Below, one piece after another: positions 15,780-23,978 of a DNA stretch of 64,000 nucleotides. The notes under the pieces are model-generated. The model made no database searches and was not told the origin of the DNA. It was given only the letters and a program-made list of their open reading frames with translations. The DNA is from Shimia sagamensis (GTDB lineage Bacteria; Pseudomonadota; Alphaproteobacteria; Rhodobacterales; Rhodobacteraceae). The stretch covers positions 140,760 through 204,759 of the forward strand of contig NZ_FXTY01000008.1 of NCBI RefSeq assembly GCF_900182745.1. The letters are read 5' to 3'. The first letter of the stretch is position 1. Each line of letters begins with the position of its first letter. The translations under genes and the position numbers were made by a program.

Positions 15780-16190
15780 CTATTTCTTGAGCGGCACGCC
15801 GTAGAGTTCGAGGCGGTGGCCTTTGAGCTGGTAACCCAATTTCTCTGCTATCTTCTCTTGCAGCGCTTCGATCTCGGCGTCGACAAACTCAATCACCTCA
15901 CCCGAAGAAATATCAATGAGGTGGTCGTGGTGCTCGCGCTCTGCATCTTCGTAGCGTGCGCGGCCGTCGCCAAACTCCAGCTTATCCAGAATACCGGCTT
16001 CCTCGAAAAGCTTCACAGTCCGATAAACTGTGGCCAGCGATATGCCTGCATCCCGGGCAGAGGCCCGCGCGTAAAGTTCTTCCACGTCAGGGTGATCCAA
16101 GCTCTCTTGCAGTACGTTGGCGATGGTGCGACGCTGCTCCGTCATTCGCAACCCTTTGGTTTCGCAACGCTCAATGATGGAATCGCTCAT
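15780..16190 (-). CDS. Fur-family metalloregulator (Fur/Mur type)
   Basis: 136 residues from the ATG at 16190; a longer frame to 16283 has no ribosome site and no family match. It shows the Fur winged-helix pattern LRMTEQRRTIANVL and ISLATVYRTVKLFEEAGI, and the metal-binding segment EREHHDHLIDISSGEVIEF. The usual CxxC zinc motif after HHDHL is replaced by ISSG, as in alphaproteobacterial Fur homologues that mostly act as the manganese regulator Mur. It would repress Mn or Fe uptake genes when metal-loaded. No target gene is adjacent. Confidence 0.8.
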   Translation of the reverse strand: MSDSIIERCETKGLRMTEQRRTIANVLQESLDHPDVEELYARASARDAGISLATVYRTVKLFEEAGILDKLEFGDGRARYEDAEREHHDHLIDISSGEVIEFVDAEIEALQEKIAEKLGYQLKGHRLELYGVPLKK

Positions 16191-16297
16191 GTCGTACCTG
16201 ACCTGACTTGTGTGCCTGAATTGGCTTTCCTGTCTATCTAAAGCCGTGGAGGGATTCCACTGCTTTTGACAGAACTGCGACAAGAATTAGCGTGTGA

Positions 16298-17152
16298 TTA
16301 GGGATGCAGTAGGGTGCCCTGCATCACACGGCGGGCATGCCCGGCGACCGTGACGCCATGTTTGGTCGCCGTAACAGAGATAAGGCTAGGGCGCCCCATT
16401 TCGACCCCTTGATGGATGGTAAGCGCTTGGTCACGTCCTTCAATTCGGTTGAGTAAAGCGGCTGTCGCGGCGCACGCACTGCCGGTTGCTGGGTCTTCTG
16501 GGATATTGTCGAGTGGCGCAAACATCCTCGCGTAAATTGTGTTGCCGTCGCGGACGTAGACAAACTGGGCAAAGTCCAGACCTGAGGGGTAGAGCCTATT
16601 GCCTTTTCTGATAGCGGTCACGTCCGGTGCGGTTCTTGAAAGAATGTCGCGGGATTTGACTTCGGTGATTGTGAAGGCCAGTCCTAAGGATGCCATCACC
16701 GGTGGATGCACCTGAAAGTGCAGCTCGTTTGTTTTTATGCGCAATGCCTCAGCCACCAATTCTGGGTTAGGTTCGCATAAAACTTCGAGCGGTTGTTTGG
16801 CTTCAAATGAGGCGCTTTGCCCGTCCGACACGCAGGTGAGCGGCCCAACACCAAGTTCGAGGACCATGCTTGTCGAAGGGCCTTCCCTGACCATTGCGCA
16901 GGCCGTTCCGACAATCGGATGCCCCGCAAAGGGAATTTCCATGGTCGGCGTGAAGATGCGGACCCTTGCAGTGTGACCCTTGTTTTCCGGAGGAAAGACA
17001 AATGTTGTTTCAGAGAAATTGAACTCCCGCGCGATCTTCTGAAGGTCATTTTCAGGCAGCGTTGTTGCATCGGGAATTACCGCCAACTGATTGCCACCAA
17101 ATGGATTTTTGGTAAAAACGTCATAGACAAAGTATGGGGTCATCGATTGCAA
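16298..17152 (-). CDS. PhzF-family isomerase/epimerase
   Basis: 284 residues with the PhzF signatures: YDVFTKNPFGGNQLAV at the N-terminus, FNFSETTF containing the catalytic Glu (~48), PFAGHPIVGTA (~75) and EDPATGSACAA (~217). PhzF proteins are two-domain diaminopimelate-epimerase-like folds that catalyse proton shifts on small metabolites. Outside phenazine clusters their substrates are mostly unknown, and no phz genes are present here. The gene stands alone between the fur-type gene and an EEP nuclease gene. Confidence 0.8.
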   Translation of the reverse strand: MQSMTPYFVYDVFTKNPFGGNQLAVIPDATTLPENDLQKIAREFNFSETTFVFPPENKGHTARVRIFTPTMEIPFAGHPIVGTACAMVREGPSTSMVLELGVGPLTCVSDGQSASFEAKQPLEVLCEPNPELVAEALRIKTNELHFQVHPPVMASLGLAFTITEVKSRDILSRTAPDVTAIRKGNRLYPSGLDFAQFVYVRDGNTIYARMFAPLDNIPEDPATGSACAATAALLNRIEGRDQALTIHQGVEMGRPSLISVTATKHGVTVAGHARRVMQGTLLHP

Positions 17153-17175
17153 ACCTTCTGATTACAGGCCCAACC

Positions 17176-17877
17176 TTAAAGGCTGCTTGGCGTTGTTCGG
17201 TTGAGCTCGGCCCAGATGGGTAGGTGATCTGAGGCTACGCGGGCCGGGATGCGTGTCAAAACGCCGTGATTGTGGATTGTTAGGCCATTTGTGTGCGCAA
17301 ACCCGTCTAAGCCCGCAATGGGGCGCGGAGCCGGGAAGGTGTGACCTGTCGAGACAAAGTCGAACTCCGGCGTCACCGCATCAAGCGCGGCTTTGGATCC
17401 CCATTCATTAAAATCTCCAGCGATGAGCGTGGGCATTTCGGGTAGTCGTCGCAGGGCGCGGGCGACCGCCCCCAACTGCATCAAGCGGTAGCGTCGGATT
17501 AGGCCTAGGTGGACGCCTATCACACGAATGTCACCAATGGCGGTGCGCAGGTCAGCTCGAATTGCACCGCGGGGCTCGAGCCCCGGCAATTCCAATCCAG
17601 ATGCATCCAATATCTCAACACTTGAGCGCACAAGCATGGCGTTACCGTGAAAGCCCAGCGAGCCTTTGGGTTGACCAAAGTCTATGTTTTTAAATCCCTT
17701 TTTTGCCACCAGATCATGTGGCAACGCGGCTGGACGCGGCGGTAGCCGTTTGTCTGCTTCTTGCAAAACCACCACATCTGCCTTTAAAGCGCGGATCACA
17801 ACCATGCTGCGGCTCGGGCGGCGCTGTAGGTCTACGCCGACACATTTTTGCAAATTGTAACTGGCAATACGCAGCAC
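17176..17877 (-). CDS. Endonuclease/exonuclease/phosphatase (EEP) family protein
   Basis: 233 residues. EEP motifs are present: ASYNLQKCVG (Asn metal site, ~5-14), VVLQEAD (Glu, ~36), IAGDFNEWG (Asp/Asn, ~152) and the C-terminal ASDHLPIWAEL with the catalytic Asp-His. These proteins hydrolyse phosphodiester bonds in DNA, lipids or inositol phosphates through a DNase-I-like site. There is no signal peptide, so it is probably cytosolic. The substrate cannot be derived from the sequence. Confidence 0.75.
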   Translation of the reverse strand: MLRIASYNLQKCVGVDLQRRPSRSMVVIRALKADVVVLQEADKRLPPRPAALPHDLVAKKGFKNIDFGQPKGSLGFHGNAMLVRSSVEILDASGLELPGLEPRGAIRADLRTAIGDIRVIGVHLGLIRRYRLMQLGAVARALRRLPEMPTLIAGDFNEWGSKAALDAVTPEFDFVSTGHTFPAPRPIAGLDGFAHTNGLTIHNHGVLTRIPARVASDHLPIWAELNRTTPSSL

Positions 17878-17944
17878 GGATCATCCAATCTAACGAAACT
17901 TCGGAATATCTATACCATTGAGAATAGGGCGTTTTGGCCTGATG

Positions 17945-19357
17945 TTAAGTGCCACAGAAAGTTTGTGTGACTTTTTCGGCATCTGTAGGCGGGGCGGTCA
18001 GATCTGTCCAATCTGGATTGGCTTCAAATGGGTTTGCCAAGGCATCGTTCAGTTGACGAAACAACGCAAAATCACCGTCCACGGCCTGAGCGATCATCGC
18101 CTCAATTTGGTGGTTTCTCGGGGTGAAAATGGGATTGGCCTTTCGCATGATATCACTGGGGACTGCATGCTGTAGAGCCAAGCGATCTTGCCATCGTATG
18201 CTCCAGTCCTGGAAGTCTGAGTGGTCCGTTACATCCAAAGACGCTGTTGGGCTGTCTGTCAAATCTCGGAAAGTGTTGGTGAAATCAGATTTTTGGTCGG
18301 TCATTATGGAGAGCAGCTGCGAGATAAGCCGATCATCACCCACCACGGCCTCGGCAATACCGAGTTTTTTACCAAATGCTTGGCGCCAAAATTGCCGCAG
18401 CATGTCTGGCATATCATTAACTAGGTTGGTGAACTCTTCGACTGCGGCGTCTGAATTTTTTTCGAGAGGCAGGAGAGAGGTCGCCAGTTGTGCCATATTC
18501 CACGCAATTATTTGTGGTTGGTTTCCATAGGCATAGCGCCCATGTCGGTCTATGGACGAGAATACTTGGCCCGGGTGGAAGGCGTCCATGAAAGCGCAAG
18601 GTCCGTAGTCTATTGTTTCGCCGGAAATGGCACAGTTGTCGGTGTTCATGACACCATGAATAAAGCCAACGGACATCCATTTGGCGACAAGGTTGGCTTG
18701 CCGAGCGATGACTGCTTTTAGAAAGGCCGCTGGCGTGTTCGCGTCCGGGTAGTGTCGCGCGCAGGCGTATTCCATAAGGGCCTGTAACCCGTCTGTATCT
18801 TGGCGGGCGGCCAAGGCTTGGAAGGTGCCAACGCGAATATGACTTGAAGCCACTCGAGTGAGAACGGCGCCTGGCAGAGGGCGGTCGCGCATGATCTCTT
18901 CACCGGTTTCAACGGCAGCCAAGGCCCGGGTTGATGGGATGCCAAGCGCATGCATGGCTTCTGACACAACATATTCCCGCAAAACCGGCCCAAGCCAGGC
19001 GCGGCCATCGCCCCTTCGAGCATAAGGTGTGGGACCAGACCCTTTAAGTTGAATATCGTAGCCCTTTGATTCTCCGAGCAAAACGGCGCGTCCGTCACCC
19101 ATTTGCGGGTTCCAGTTGCCAAATTGGTGGCCCGCATAGAACAGCGCAATTGGATCAGCACCTTCGGGGACAGTGGTCCCGGAAAACACGTGAGCCAGTT
19201 CTAGTTCATCCTCGGCGCCTGTGATGCCCAGTGCTGTGGCCAAGGAGTGATTGAATGCGACCAATTTGGGGGCACGAACTGGATAGGGTTTTTGATGTGA
19301 AAACAAGCGGTTGGGCAGGTCCACATAGGTATTGTCGAAGGGGATGTGCAGGGTCAT
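17945..19357 (-). CDS. selO: SelO/YdiU protein adenylyltransferase (AMPylator)
   Basis: 470 residues, close to the usual ~480. FYAGHQFGNWNPQMGDGRA (~80-98) and the LKGSGPTPYARRGDGRA segment are hallmarks of the UPF0061/SelO pseudokinase family, which transfers AMP from ATP to Ser/Thr/Tyr of target proteins and takes part in redox stress responses. The third-last residue is Cys (FCGT end), the position that holds selenocysteine in animal SelO. The gene lies near selD and selU, but Cys here means no selenium is needed. Upstream is a perfect hairpin in the gap to the nucleoside hydrolase gene. Confidence 0.85.
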   Translation of the reverse strand: MTLHIPFDNTYVDLPNRLFSHQKPYPVRAPKLVAFNHSLATALGITGAEDELELAHVFSGTTVPEGADPIALFYAGHQFGNWNPQMGDGRAVLLGESKGYDIQLKGSGPTPYARRGDGRAWLGPVLREYVVSEAMHALGIPSTRALAAVETGEEIMRDRPLPGAVLTRVASSHIRVGTFQALAARQDTDGLQALMEYACARHYPDANTPAAFLKAVIARQANLVAKWMSVGFIHGVMNTDNCAISGETIDYGPCAFMDAFHPGQVFSSIDRHGRYAYGNQPQIIAWNMAQLATSLLPLEKNSDAAVEEFTNLVNDMPDMLRQFWRQAFGKKLGIAEAVVGDDRLISQLLSIMTDQKSDFTNTFRDLTDSPTASLDVTDHSDFQDWSIRWQDRLALQHAVPSDIMRKANPIFTPRNHQIEAMIAQAVDGDFALFRQLNDALANPFEANPDWTDLTAPPTDAEKVTQTFCGT

Positions 19358-19404
19358 AGGCGCAGCATACTGGGCTTTGAGAGGATTGCCACTGTTGGCA
19401 CCTC

Positions 19405-19434
19405 ACAAGACTGCGATTGTGTGCGCAGTCTTGT
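19405..19434. other. Perfect 11-bp inverted repeat between nucleoside hydrolase and selO genes
   Basis: ACAAGACTGCG - 8-base loop - CGCAGTCTTGT. It lies 3' of the nucleoside hydrolase gene and 48 bases before the selO start, both on the reverse strand. There is no T-run on either strand, so it is an incomplete terminator, an mRNA processing hairpin or a protein-binding site. Confidence 0.5.
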
Positions 19435-19458
19435 AATATTGGGGAGGGTTTTCACGCC

Positions 19459-20400
19459 TCAAAGGCGGCTAAGGCGTTCAGTTAAAAGGGAAAAGAGCCC
19501 ATCGGAATCCACATCTCCGATAAAGAGCGCGTTCGGTTTGCGATCGGTAACCCGCCACCAGTCAGCAACGGTCATGCCCATGGTCAATTCCGAGGTGGTT
19601 TCGATTTCCACGTTGATGTGGCGACCCGAGAATAGTTCTGGCTGGATCAGGTAGGCGGTCACGCAAGGATCATGCAGAGGTGCGCCGTTGGACCCATACT
19701 TCTCTTTGTCAAATCGTTCAAAGAAATCAGTCATTTCCGCGACTGCTGTGCCAACATTGGTACCAATATTGCGGAAAGCGTCGTTGCGCGATGGCGTGAC
19801 CAAAGCCTTGTGAGTGACATCTAGCGGCATCACAACAATTGGAACGCCAGATTTAAAAACAATATCAGCGGCTTGAGGGTCTACGTAGATGTTGAATTCC
19901 GCGGCGGGAGTGATGTTGCCGACTTCGAAGTATGCACCGCCCATCAGGACAATTTCCTGAACCTTTTCAACAATATCTGGCGCCTTTTCAAAAGCCGTTC
20001 CAATGTTGGTCAGGGGTCCAAGGGGGCAGAGTGTGACAGTACCTGCCTCATGGTTGCGGAGCGTGTCGATAATATAGTCAACAGCGTGTTGCGCCTGCAC
20101 GTCCATCACAGGATCTGGCAGCACAGGCCCATTGAGGCCGGTTTTGCCGTGCACATGCTCAGCGGTAACAAGCTCTCGGCCCATGGGGCGGTCACATCCT
20201 TCGAACACCTTAGTGTCGGTTTTGCCGGCTAACTCACAGACAATACGCGCATTTTTTGAAGTCAGGGCCAATGGCACGTTGCCCGCGACTGCGGTGATAC
20301 CAAGCACGTCGAGGTCCTCGGGGCTGGCCAATGCCAATAGTATGGCGACCGCGTCGTCCTGTCCGGGATCCGTGTCGATGATGATCTTGCGCGCGCTCAT
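19459..20400 (-). CDS. Inosine-uridine preferring nucleoside hydrolase
   Basis: 313 residues from the ATG at 20400; the longer frame upstream has no ribosome site. The N-terminus KIIIDTDPGQDDAVAILLA contains the calcium-binding DTDPGxDD motif of nucleoside hydrolases, and further metal and ribose contacts follow in NIYVDPQAADIVF and APLHDPCVTAYL (Asp near residue 242). The enzyme splits the N-glycosidic bond of ribonucleosides for salvage. Base specificity (purine or pyrimidine) cannot be fixed from sequence alone. No transporter genes are adjacent. Confidence 0.85.
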   Translation of the reverse strand: MSARKIIIDTDPGQDDAVAILLALASPEDLDVLGITAVAGNVPLALTSKNARIVCELAGKTDTKVFEGCDRPMGRELVTAEHVHGKTGLNGPVLPDPVMDVQAQHAVDYIIDTLRNHEAGTVTLCPLGPLTNIGTAFEKAPDIVEKVQEIVLMGGAYFEVGNITPAAEFNIYVDPQAADIVFKSGVPIVVMPLDVTHKALVTPSRNDAFRNIGTNVGTAVAEMTDFFERFDKEKYGSNGAPLHDPCVTAYLIQPELFSGRHINVEIETTSELTMGMTVADWWRVTDRKPNALFIGDVDSDGLFSLLTERLSRL

Positions 20401-20690
20401 GATGTGCCCTCGTGGTCGTTGGAATTTGCACCCTGTCAAGGCGTAGGACGCTTGTCTAGCATGGATCATATTGCTGAGGTAAATAATTTTACCAAACGGT
20501 TCAAAAATGACCAAAATGCATGTCGGTATCACGTTGGTATAGCGACTGTATAGCGGAGGTGCGTTTTTGGTGGGCGAAATGGGTGTTGCGCAAGTGTGTT
20601 AAGAGGCCGCACGCACGCGCTTTTGCTGTTGCACGGTGGGGTCTTCCTCTAAATCCTGCAACCAACCAATAAGTTGAAGGAATATGACAG

Positions 20691-22871
20691 TTGGGCATGA
20701 CCTCATACACCACGTTGTCGCGGGACTTGGTTCTGGTGGGTGGCGGCCATGCCCATGCGTTGATGCTGCGCATGTGGGGCATGAAACCTGTGCACGGCGT
20801 TCAGGTGACGTTAATCAATCCCGGACCAACCGCGCCGTATTCGGGTATGTTACCGGGGCATATCGCGGGGCATTACACACGCGATGATTTGGAAATCGAT
20901 TTGGTGAAGTTGGCCCGGTTTGCCGGGGCGCGGGTGATTTTTGGTGCGGCTGATGGGATCGATGCGACACGAAAAGTGATCCATGTGACGGGACGCGGGG
21001 AGGTCGCGTATGATCTGGCGTCTTTGGACGTGGGATTGCATGCGCAGGCTCCGCACATACCGGGGTTTGCGGCATATGGGATCGGGGCCAAGCCACTGGA
21101 TAGATATGCGGATCGTTGGGCCGCGTATGTGCTGGACGTGACCGTAGGTGCAAAGAAAGGCCAAGTGGCCGTGATCGGCGGCGGTGTGGCTGGGTGTGAG
21201 CTGGCGTTGGCCATGGCCTACAAGTTGAAAGGGCTGGGCAGGCAAAGCTGCGTGACGTTGATCGAGGGCCAAACCAAATTGGCCAGTGCAATCCCCGGAG
21301 CGGATCGGATTTTGCGCGAAGAGATGTTAGGCATGGGCGTGACAGTCGTGAGTGCCGTGGCGGTTGATGCGGTCACTCAGGACGCGGTTTTGCTCAAGGG
21401 GCGGTCTTCGGTGCCATCAGAGTTCACAGTGGGCGCCGCAGGAGGGTTTGCGCACGCATGGCTTTCGGCGTCTGACTTGCCAAAGGATCAGGGTGGATTT
21501 GTGCAGGTTAATGACCAGTTACTGGTCGCCGGGCAAGAAGATCTGTTTGCAGTTGGGGATTGCGCGGCGCTGACGGAAAGCCCCCGGCCTAAAGCAGGTG
21601 TGTTTGCGGTGCGCGCAGCACCGGTTTTGTACAGCAACATTTGTGCGACGTTGACTGGTGGGATTCTCAAGAAATTTCAGCCACAAACCGACTATTTGAA
21701 GCTTATGTCCTTGGGCAGAAAAGATGCGATGGCCGCAAAATGGGGACGATGTTTGGCTTCACCCAAGGCACGCTTGTGGCAATGGAAAAATAGTATTGAT
21801 CAAACCTTTATGCGAAAGTTTTCGGAACTTCCTGTGATGAAACCCGTAAAGGTGGACGGTCCAGTTGCGCTTGGAAGCGATGACGAACAGATGTTGTGTG
21901 GGGGCTGCGGCGCCAAGGTTGCACCGGGGCAATTGAGCGCAGCCCTGGCGGAGATGCCTGCTTTGCAGCGTGAAGATGTGCTTCAGGGCGCAGGCGACGA
22001 TGCCGCTGTGCTGGACATTGGCGGGCAGAAGCAGGTGATGAGTGTCGACCATCTGCGCGGGTTTGTGATGGATTACGGCTTGATGGGACGCATTGCGGCC
22101 GTGCATGCGCTTGGTGACGTCTGGGCGATGGGCGCAAAGCCGCAGTCGGCGTTGCTATCGGTCACCTTGCCGCGCTTGACGCCAGCGATGCAGGCGCGGG
22201 CGATGCGCGAAATGTTGGACGGTGTTGGCAAGGTGGTGCGTGGAGCTGGCGCGGAGATTGTGGGCGGACATTCAGCCATGGGGGCAGAGCTGACCATCGG
22301 ATTGACCGTCACAGGCTTGATGGATGGTAATGCGATCACATTGGCGGGTGCAAAAGTTGGTGATGCGTTGATCCTGACACGGCCCCTTGGGTCTGGCACG
22401 CTTTTGGCGGCTGAGATGCAGGGCAAAGCAGACGGGCGTGATGTGGCGGCGCTTTACGAGATCATGGCACATCCGCAAGGGGATGCAGCGGAGATTTTAA
22501 AAGGCGCGCATGCGATGACCGATGTGACCGGCTTTGGCTTGGCTGGGCATTTGATGGTGATGTGTCGGGCTTCCGGTGTGGCGGCGGAAGTTTGCCTGGC
22601 CGATGTGCCCGCCTATGCGGGGGCAGAAGCGTTGGCAGACGCGGGGTACCGCAGCACGATTTATGAGGACAATAGGTCGGCGGCTCCGGTGTTTGGGCCG
22701 GACAGCGCTAAGATGGCTCTGCTTCATGATCCGCAGACCTCGGGCGGTTTTTTAGCGGCGGTCGCGGCGGAGGAGGCGGTCGCACTGGCGGCACAATTGC
22801 GAGCAGCGGGCCATGACGCAGCAGTGATTGGTGATGTGCGTGCCGGAGAGCCGTCGATCACTCTGAGCTGA
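20691..22871 (+). CDS. selD: Selenide, water dikinase fused to an N-terminal NADH-dehydrogenase-like flavoprotein domain
   Basis: About 726 residues. Residues ~10-370 form a pyridine nucleotide-disulfide oxidoreductase domain (VLVGGGHAHAL FAD site, VAVIGGGVAGCELAL NAD site, LFAVGDCA). From ~400 the SelD part begins with MLCGGCGAKVAPG, where Cys406 and Lys409 match the catalytic Cys/Sec17 and Lys20 of SelD. GDDAAVL, GHSAMGAEL and DVTGFGLAGH complete the AIR-synthase-type fold. The enzyme makes selenophosphate from selenide and ATP; the fused domain may reduce or deliver selenium. The start is TTG 20691 (GAAGG nine bases upstream) or ATG 20697. It converges on and overlaps selU by 14 bases. Confidence 0.85.
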   Translation: MGMTSYTTLSRDLVLVGGGHAHALMLRMWGMKPVHGVQVTLINPGPTAPYSGMLPGHIAGHYTRDDLEIDLVKLARFAGARVIFGAADGIDATRKVIHVTGRGEVAYDLASLDVGLHAQAPHIPGFAAYGIGAKPLDRYADRWAAYVLDVTVGAKKGQVAVIGGGVAGCELALAMAYKLKGLGRQSCVTLIEGQTKLASAIPGADRILREEMLGMGVTVVSAVAVDAVTQDAVLLKGRSSVPSEFTVGAAGGFAHAWLSASDLPKDQGGFVQVNDQLLVAGQEDLFAVGDCAALTESPRPKAGVFAVRAAPVLYSNICATLTGGILKKFQPQTDYLKLMSLGRKDAMAAKWGRCLASPKARLWQWKNSIDQTFMRKFSELPVMKPVKVDGPVALGSDDEQMLCGGCGAKVAPGQLSAALAEMPALQREDVLQGAGDDAAVLDIGGQKQVMSVDHLRGFVMDYGLMGRIAAVHALGDVWAMGAKPQSALLSVTLPRLTPAMQARAMREMLDGVGKVVRGAGAEIVGGHSAMGAELTIGLTVTGLMDGNAITLAGAKVGDALILTRPLGSGTLLAAEMQGKADGRDVAALYEIMAHPQGDAAEILKGAHAMTDVTGFGLAGHLMVMCRASGVAAEVCLADVPAYAGAEALADAGYRSTIYEDNRSAAPVFGPDSAKMALLHDPQTSGGFLAAVAAEEAVALAAQLRAAGHDAAVIGDVRAGEPSITLS

Positions 22872-23898
22872 TCAACTTGGCTGCGCAGACCGCTAATGTC
22901 TCATCGCTGAGATCAGGGAGGGCGATTTCCTCTGGCTCTGGCGCGTGGGCGCGGGAAATGCGGGCGTAGCGGGGATCGTAGTGGGCTTCGATCAAAGCTC
23001 GTGCGAGGGGCTTGAAGTTCTGTGCCACGGCGAGGGCTTTCCATTGTGCCACTTTTTCGTGACCGTGGTAGCGGGTGAGCATGTCCAACACAGTGGCCAG
23101 TTTGGCACCGTCAGCCAGCATGTCCGGATAGGCAGAGACGAGGTGGTCTGCCCTGGCGTCTAGTGGTGCGGAAAGGCGCAGGTTAGTTGCGGCGATCATG
23201 GTCTTCCAGAGGGTTGGCGGGATGATCAATCGGCCGATTTTGGAGCTCTCCGCTTCAACAAAAACCGGGCGGTTTGGCTGAAGTTTGGCGATGCCCATTG
23301 CGAGGCGGCTTTCAAAGGATTTCTGGCTTGGTTGGTTTTCACCCATGGGGCCAAAAAGACTGCCGCGATGTTCTGCCATAGCCTCAAGATCAAGCGTTTG
23401 TGCGCCTTGCTCACTCAGGTGATCCAGTAGTCGGGTTTTGGCGGTGCCCGTGCCGCCGTCGATCACCACCACAGGACAGGGCATGCTACCCTCATAGAGC
23501 GCCTTGGAGACCAAGCGTCGATAGGCCTGATAGCCGCCCTCGATCGTGTCGGCACGCCAGCCAATTTGTTTTAATATGATTGCCACGGAGCCGGACCGTT
23601 GGCCGCCGCGCCAGCAGTAGACCAGCGGTTTGTAGCTGCCTGAGCGCTCGGCAAGCGGACCTTCGAGGTGCGCCGCGACGTTGCGCGCGACAATCGCCGC
23701 GCCGATTTTACGTGCTTTGAACGGGTCTTCCTGCACGTAGATGGTGCCAACCCGCGCACGTTCCTCGTTGGACATGGCCGGAAGGTTGATCGCGCCAGGT
23801 ATGTGGTCCTCGGCAAACTCTGCAGGAGAACGCACGTCGATGATCTGATCAAACGGTAGGGTGGCGAGATCGGAAATTTGGGTCAGCGGGAGAGGCAT
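22858..23898 (-). CDS. selU: tRNA 2-selenouridine synthase
   Basis: 346 residues from the ATG at 23898 (MPLPLTQ). The N-terminal rhodanese domain carries YCWRGGQRSGS with the catalytic Cys95, and a P-loop GGTGTAKT (148-155) follows, the exact architecture of SelU/MnmH. It replaces sulfur by selenium at the wobble 2-thiouridine of Lys, Glu and Gln tRNAs using selenophosphate made by SelD. No selA or selB lies in the window, so tRNA modification may be the main selenium use here. A longer start at 23928 exists without better signals. Confidence 0.85.
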   Translation of the reverse strand: MPLPLTQISDLATLPFDQIIDVRSPAEFAEDHIPGAINLPAMSNEERARVGTIYVQEDPFKARKIGAAIVARNVAAHLEGPLAERSGSYKPLVYCWRGGQRSGSVAIILKQIGWRADTIEGGYQAYRRLVSKALYEGSMPCPVVVIDGGTGTAKTRLLDHLSEQGAQTLDLEAMAEHRGSLFGPMGENQPSQKSFESRLAMGIAKLQPNRPVFVEAESSKIGRLIIPPTLWKTMIAATNLRLSAPLDARADHLVSAYPDMLADGAKLATVLDMLTRYHGHEKVAQWKALAVAQNFKPLARALIEAHYDPRYARISRAHAPEPEEIALPDLSDETLAVCAAKLISSE

Positions 23899-23978
23899 GC
23901 ACGAGTCCAAGTAAGTTGCCTTGTGCATAGAGGCAAAGGCCGCGGCGCGCCAGAGGTCGGGCCGCGGCCAATCGGCGC

